DNA of 64,000 nt from UBA2970 sp965221075. GTDB taxonomy: Bacteria > Verrucomicrobiota > Verrucomicrobiia > Limisphaerales > AAA164-E04. A program made the position numbers and the translations under genes. This document shows positions 60,423-64,000 of this stretch, piece after piece. Numbering within the stretch: position 1 is the stretch's first letter; every line of letters begins with the position of its first letter. Location of the stretch: contig OZ244865.1 of assembly GCA_965221075.1 (NCBI GenBank), positions 1,426,001 through 1,490,000 of the forward strand. Reading direction: 5' to 3'. A model generated the notes under the pieces. That model had not been told where the DNA came from. It ran no database searches and saw only the letters and a program-made list of their open reading frames with translations.

Positions 60423-61271
60423 ATGGAACAGGAAGGCCCGTCCAGCGGCGCACTCTACCAGCCGGGGAGGGAGGGGCGCAACACCTTTCCGGGATCTCCG
60501 GAGGCCGGAGACTCGCCGGCGCCCATCCCCGAGGTGGAGGTGCTGGGCACCCCGCTGGGGGCGATCGAGCCGCAGCGGCTCATGGCCTACTGCCAGAGCC
60601 GATCCCGGCGGCCCGGGCCCTTCGCTCTCGACTTCACCAACACCCACATCGTGGCGATGCGCCGACGCAGCCGTGAATTCCGGCGGCTGACCGGATGCTT
60701 CGACGGCTTCCTGCCCGACGGCATGCCGCTGGTCTGGTGCATGAAGCGGGCGGCGCCCGCTCACCGCGTGTACGGTCCCAGCTTCATGGGGATGTGCCTG
60801 GAACTGAGCGCGCCCGGGTACCGACACTTCTTCCTCGGCGGCTCCGAAGAGTGCCTCGCCCGGCTCGAAGCTCGGGCGGCCGGCGCCAACCCCGGCTTCC
60901 GCCTGGCGGGCAGCCAGCATGGGTACTTCCCCGAGGAGGAGGCCGAGTCCATCGTCGACCGGATCAACGGCCTCTCCCCCGACTTCCTCTGGGTGGGGCT
61001 GGGCACCCCCAGGCAGCAGCAGTGGATCGCCCGCTGGAAGTCCCGCATCCTCCGGGGGGTGATCCTGGCGGTGGGCTTCGCCTTCGACGTCAACGCCGGG
61101 ACCAAGCCCGACGCCCCTCCCTGGATGCAGCGGCGGGGCCTGGGCTGGCTCCACCGCTGGAAGTCGGAGCCCAGGCGGCTGACCGGCCGCTACCTCTGCT
61201 ACAACAGCCTCTTCCTGGCCTACCTGCTTCTGGACGGCCTGCGGGGCCGGGCAGTAAGAAGAGTGCCATGA
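60423..61271 (+). CDS. WecG/TagA/CpsF-family glycosyltransferase
   Basis: A 282-residue GT26 enzyme. Core motifs are TNTHIVAMRRRSREFRRLTG, FLPDGMPLVW, VYGPSFMGMCLE, FFLGGSEECLARLEA, WVGLGTPRQQQWIARW and AVGFAFDVNAGTKPDAPPWM, closing with GLGWLHRWKSEPRRLTGRYL. It adds an N-acetyl-aminosugar (ManNAc type) to a lipid-linked precursor. The first 35 residues (Gly/Pro/Ser-rich) are not conserved, and a GTG near 60532 (EVLGTPLGAIE) may be the real start. It overlaps the exosortase gene by 4 bp. Confidence 0.87.
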   Translation: MEQEGPSSGALYQPGREGRNTFPGSPEAGDSPAPIPEVEVLGTPLGAIEPQRLMAYCQSRSRRPGPFALDFTNTHIVAMRRRSREFRRLTGCFDGFLPDGMPLVWCMKRAAPAHRVYGPSFMGMCLELSAPGYRHFFLGGSEECLARLEARAAGANPGFRLAGSQHGYFPEEEAESIVDRINGLSPDFLWVGLGTPRQQQWIARWKSRILRGVILAVGFAFDVNAGTKPDAPPWMQRRGLGWLHRWKSEPRRLTGRYLCYNSLFLAYLLLDGLRGRAVRRVP

Positions 61272-62230
61272 GCGACGCCAGCGCAGCAGAGGCCGCCCCT
61301 GCCGGCTGGAAGAGGGAGCTCCAGTCCCTACTGGAGGCCCTGCCGCAGAAGCGGATCTTCCTCCTCCTGGCCCTGTCCTGGATCGGCCTCTTCCAGTTCC
61401 TGGGCAACGCCACCTTCGGCTACATCGACACGGGATCGCTCTTCTCCTGGATGATCGCCAACTACAACAGTCCGCACTCCGAGGACGGGCACGGCAACTG
61501 GATCCCGCTGCTGGTCCTGGGCCTGCTCTGGTGGAAGCGCTCCCGGCTGCTCTCCCTCGAGGCGCGTCCCTGGAACGCGGCGCTGGCCCTCCTGGCCGGG
61601 GCCATGCTCCTGCACGTGGCGGGCTTCGCCGTCCAGCAGCCCAGGCTGTCGATCGTCGCCTTCTTCGTGGGGCTGTGGGCCCTGATGGGCCTCTGCTGGG
61701 GAAGAGCCTGGATGCGGCACACCCTCTTTCCCTGGTGCCTGTTCGCCTTCTGCGTTCCGGTGGGATCGCAGGTGACCGCGGTGACCCTTCCGCTGCGCCT
61801 GGTGGTCACCGAGCTGGCGGTCGGCTTCTCCTCCCTGTTCCTAGGCGTGGAGGTGATCGCCGACGGCACCCTGATCCGGGACATGGGCAACGACTACCAG
61901 TACGACGTGGCGCCGGCCTGCAGCGGGATCCGCAGCCTGGTGGCCCTGCTGGTCCTGGCGATCGTGTTCGGCTACCTCAGCTTCCGTTCTCCGTGGCGCC
62001 GCCTGGCGATGGTCCTCGCCTCGGTGCCCCTGGCGGTGATCGGCAACGTGCTGCGGATCATCATCGTCATCGTGGTGGGAGACGTCTACGGCGAGGAGGC
62101 CGGGCTGGCGGTGGAGCAGAAGCTGGGCTACGCGACCTTCTTCCTGGTGGGGATCGCGGGGCTCTTCCTGCTCTCCAGGGCGCTCGACGAGGGACCGGAC
62201 GGGCAGCCTGCCGGAAAGGAAGGATCGTGA
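61268..62230 (+). CDS. Exosortase/archaeosortase family protein
   Basis: A 320-residue polytopic protein with about eight membrane segments. NSPHSEDGHGNWIPLLVLGL resembles the exosortase entry region. The catalytic cysteine is C218 in VAPACSGIRSLVALL, and the arginine is R263 in IGNVLRIIIVI. The histidine usually found about 20 residues later is not visible (sequence EAGLAVEQKLGYATFF). Exosortases cleave and anchor proteins carrying a CTERM signal. The ATG overlaps the WecG-type gene stop, and GTG of the next gene overlaps its stop. Confidence 0.85.
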   Translation: MSDASAAEAAPAGWKRELQSLLEALPQKRIFLLLALSWIGLFQFLGNATFGYIDTGSLFSWMIANYNSPHSEDGHGNWIPLLVLGLLWWKRSRLLSLEARPWNAALALLAGAMLLHVAGFAVQQPRLSIVAFFVGLWALMGLCWGRAWMRHTLFPWCLFAFCVPVGSQVTAVTLPLRLVVTELAVGFSSLFLGVEVIADGTLIRDMGNDYQYDVAPACSGIRSLVALLVLAIVFGYLSFRSPWRRLAMVLASVPLAVIGNVLRIIIVIVVGDVYGEEAGLAVEQKLGYATFFLVGIAGLFLLSRALDEGPDGQPAGKEGS

Positions 62231-62925
62231 AGCTGCCTGCGGGATGGAGGCCCGGGCTGGCGGCCCTGCTGATGATGGCCGCCTGCGCCTGCCTGCTGGC
62301 CACCTGGAAGGAGCGCCAGAGGGTGGGCCCTCCCGGCATCGAGCTGGCCGAGGGCCCGGAGGGCTCCGAAATCGCCTTCCCGGCGCAGCTTCCGCCCTAC
62401 CAGTCGAGCCTCGAGCCGGTCGACCCGGGGATCAGGCAGGTCCTGCCCGACGACACCATCATCACCACAAGGCTCTACACCGGACCGGACGGATTCTGGC
62501 TGCGGCTCCTCGGCGTGCTCATGCTGAGGGACCGGAGCAGCATCCACCAGCCCGAGCTGTGCCTGGTGGGGCAGGGCTTCTCCATCCGGGAATCGTTCCC
62601 CTACGAGATCCAGATCGGGGGGGAGCGCCCCTACAGCCTTCCGGTGATGGTCCTGCGCACCGAGAAGGAGCACGAGGGGCGGATCTATCCGGGCTTCTAC
62701 ATATACTGGTTCGTGGCCGAGGGACGGGTGACCGCCCACCACTGGGAGAGGATGTGGTGGATGGCCAGGGACGTGCTCCTCAAGCGCGAGCTCCAGCGCT
62801 GGGCCTATGTGGGATGCATGGCGATCACGGTGCAGGGCGGCGAGAAGGAGTGCCTGGACCGGATGATCCGCTTCCTCTCGCAGGCGGTCCCCCGCTTCCA
62901 GCCTCCTCCGGAGAGCTCCGATTGA
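62227..62925 (+). CDS. EpsI-family exosortase-associated protein
   Basis: A 232-residue protein with an N-terminal membrane segment (LAALLMMAACACLLATW) and an extracytoplasmic domain with the EpsI signature SSIHQPELCLVGQGFSI, then YSLPVMVLRTEKEHEGRIYP and VAYWFV-type region FYIYWFVAEGRV. EpsI domains accompany exosortases or are fused to them. GTG start, overlapping the exosortase stop by 4 bp. Role in sorting or polymer export is inferred from this linkage. Confidence 0.82.
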   Translation: MKLPAGWRPGLAALLMMAACACLLATWKERQRVGPPGIELAEGPEGSEIAFPAQLPPYQSSLEPVDPGIRQVLPDDTIITTRLYTGPDGFWLRLLGVLMLRDRSSIHQPELCLVGQGFSIRESFPYEIQIGGERPYSLPVMVLRTEKEHEGRIYPGFYIYWFVAEGRVTAHHWERMWWMARDVLLKRELQRWAYVGCMAITVQGGEKECLDRMIRFLSQAVPRFQPPPESSD

Positions 62926-63000
62926 CTGGATCGGGCGTCCCGTCCGGGCTAGGCTCGGACGTCGACCGCCCCAGCCGAGGAAGCTCCGGGCTCCCATTCC

Positions 63001-64000
63001 ATGCTTCAGCGCCAGAGAGAGATACGCAACGGGCTGTTGCGGATCGCCGACGGCATCCTCTTCGCCCTGGCGTTCCTGCTCGCCTACTTCCTGCGCTCCA
63101 GCGACCTGCTGCTTGACACCTGGGTGCTCGACTTCCTGTCGATCTTCGGCGGGACCAGGGAGATAGAGAGCTTCGAGGACTTCCTTCCCCTGATGCTCTT
63201 CTCCCTTCCCGCCTCGCTGGTGATCCTCCAGATCCAGGGCTTCTACTTCCGTCCGCTGGTGCCCTCCCGCCTGCAGACCGCCTGGCAGCTCTTCAAGGCC
63301 TGCCTGCTGGTGGTCCTGGTGGTGATCCTGGTGATGTTCCTCTTCCGGCTGCAGCTCTCCCGTGCGGTGATCATCCTCTTCGGGTTCACCAGCTTCGTGC
63401 TGGTGATGGCCAAGGAGGAGGTCCTGAGGAGCTACCTGCGGGCCCGGATGGTGCGCACCGAGTCGCAGCAGCGCTACATTCTGGTGGGGGCCGAGGAGGA
63501 CCTGGAGCGCTTCCGCAGCGAGGTGGTCCCCGATCTGGACCACGACCTCAACATCGTGGCCAGCCTCGACGTCAACCGGATCTCGATCAAGGAGTTCCTC
63601 GGCCAGCTGCACGAGCACTCGGTCAACCGGGTGATCCTCTCGGCCAAGCACACCTTCTTCGGCCAGGTCGAGCGGGTGATCCAGGCATGCGAGCTGGAGG
63701 GGGTGGAGGTGTGGATGTGGGCCAAGTTCCTCCATACCGAGATCAGCCACACCCTGCTCGACGAGCTGCGGGGGCACCCGATGATCATCTTCCGCTCGGC
63801 GCCCGACGCCAGCTGGGAGTCGCTGGCCAAGAAGGTGGTCGACTTCCTGGGAGCCGCCGCCTCCCTGGCCCTCTTCTCCCCCCTGATGCTCTTCTGCGCC
63901 CTCAGCATCCGCCTGACCTCCGAGGGCCCGGTCCTGTTCCGCCAGCAGCGCAGCGGCCTCAACGGCAAGCCCTTCACCATGTACAAGTTCCGCACCATGG
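63001..64000 (+). CDS. Polyprenyl sugar-phosphate transferase, N-terminal part
   Basis: A 333-residue visible part, cut at the right edge. Four N-terminal membrane segments (LLRIADGILFALAFLLAYFL, LVVLVVILVMFLFRLQL and others) and a Rossmann-like central domain precede the catalytic start SEGPVLFRQQRSGLNGKPFT followed by MYKFRTM. This is the WbaP/ExoY/EpsL family that puts the first sugar-phosphate on undecaprenyl phosphate. The rest of the bacterial sugar transferase domain lies outside the window. It sits 75 bp after epsI-like gene, completing a surface-polymer locus. Confidence 0.9.
   Translation, partial: MLQRQREIRNGLLRIADGILFALAFLLAYFLRSSDLLLDTWVLDFLSIFGGTREIESFEDFLPLMLFSLPASLVILQIQGFYFRPLVPSRLQTAWQLFKACLLVVLVVILVMFLFRLQLSRAVIILFGFTSFVLVMAKEEVLRSYLRARMVRTESQQRYILVGAEEDLERFRSEVVPDLDHDLNIVASLDVNRISIKEFLGQLHEHSVNRVILSAKHTFFGQVERVIQACELEGVEVWMWAKFLHTEISHTLLDELRGHPMIIFRSAPDASWESLAKKVVDFLGAAASLALFSPLMLFCALSIRLTSEGPVLFRQQRSGLNGKPFTMYKFRTM

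Overview
This 64 kb window is a high-GC bacterial chromosome segment (about 70% by eye). It looks most like Verrucomicrobiota, with Planctomycetota as the main alternative. The signs are a tandem DUF1501 pair followed by a DUF1549/DUF1553 protein with heme-like cysteine motifs, two secreted formylglycine-type sulfatases, two PQQ-like beta-propeller proteins, a very large LamG protein, and an exosortase/EpsI locus. Packing is dense, with many 4-bp ATGA or GTGA start/stop overlaps and few clear Shine-Dalgarno sites.

Layout. 1-5656 (minus): an aerotolerance-type Bat operon, read moxR, DUF58, DUF4381, batA, batB, batC-like TPR, batD (cut by the window edge). 5699-12566 (minus): a translation cluster nusA, infB, rbfA, nrnA-like DHH, truB, ribF, with no rimP next to nusA. 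12921-15704 (minus): atpD-atpC without the rest of the ATP synthase genes, then purU. 15786-18883 (plus): M28 peptidase and NhaC antiporter. 18979-24151 (plus): DUF1501 x2 and DUF1549/DUF1553, closed by an intrinsic terminator. 24919-27207 (plus): a TPR-redoxin fusion behind a good promoter. 27212-28072 (minus): a low-GC coiled-coil protein of unknown function. 28209-32300 (minus): sulfatase, sixA, and a CBS-DRTGG family II pyrophosphatase with an extra C-terminal half. 32900-33646 (plus): sufT and a small acidic ORF. 33594-41020 (minus): a DUF2723/TPR membrane protein, GT4 glycosyltransferase, phosphate acetyltransferase, a separate BioD/DRTGG protein, and hisC. 41150-46242: PQQ-like proteins, an ABC ATPase and a second sulfatase. 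46227-51535 (minus): a secreted protein, two ABC-2 exporter pairs and a thioredoxin-like protein. 51665-57692 (minus): an intact 1267-residue LamG protein followed by a decayed copy of the same gene. 58026-60415: a dicarboxylate/amino-acid symporter, a doubtful secreted ORF and tRNA-Met. 60423-64000 (plus): an exopolysaccharide/exosortase locus (WecG-type transferase, exosortase, EpsI, polyprenyl sugar-phosphate transferase), cut by the right edge.

How the genes fit together. The left third is housekeeping (envelope stress/aerotolerance, translation, ATP synthesis, one-carbon metabolism). The middle is the secreted degradative and periplasmic redox repertoire typical of polysaccharide-using Verrucomicrobiota. 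The right end builds surface polymer and sorts proteins to the envelope. The least explained parts are the LamG gene with its triple uncharacterised repeat and decayed sister copy, the pyrophosphatase with a probable second DHHA2 unit, the low-GC coiled-coil gene, and the exosortase whose expected catalytic histidine is not visible. I see no CRISPR array, insertion sequence or prophage.
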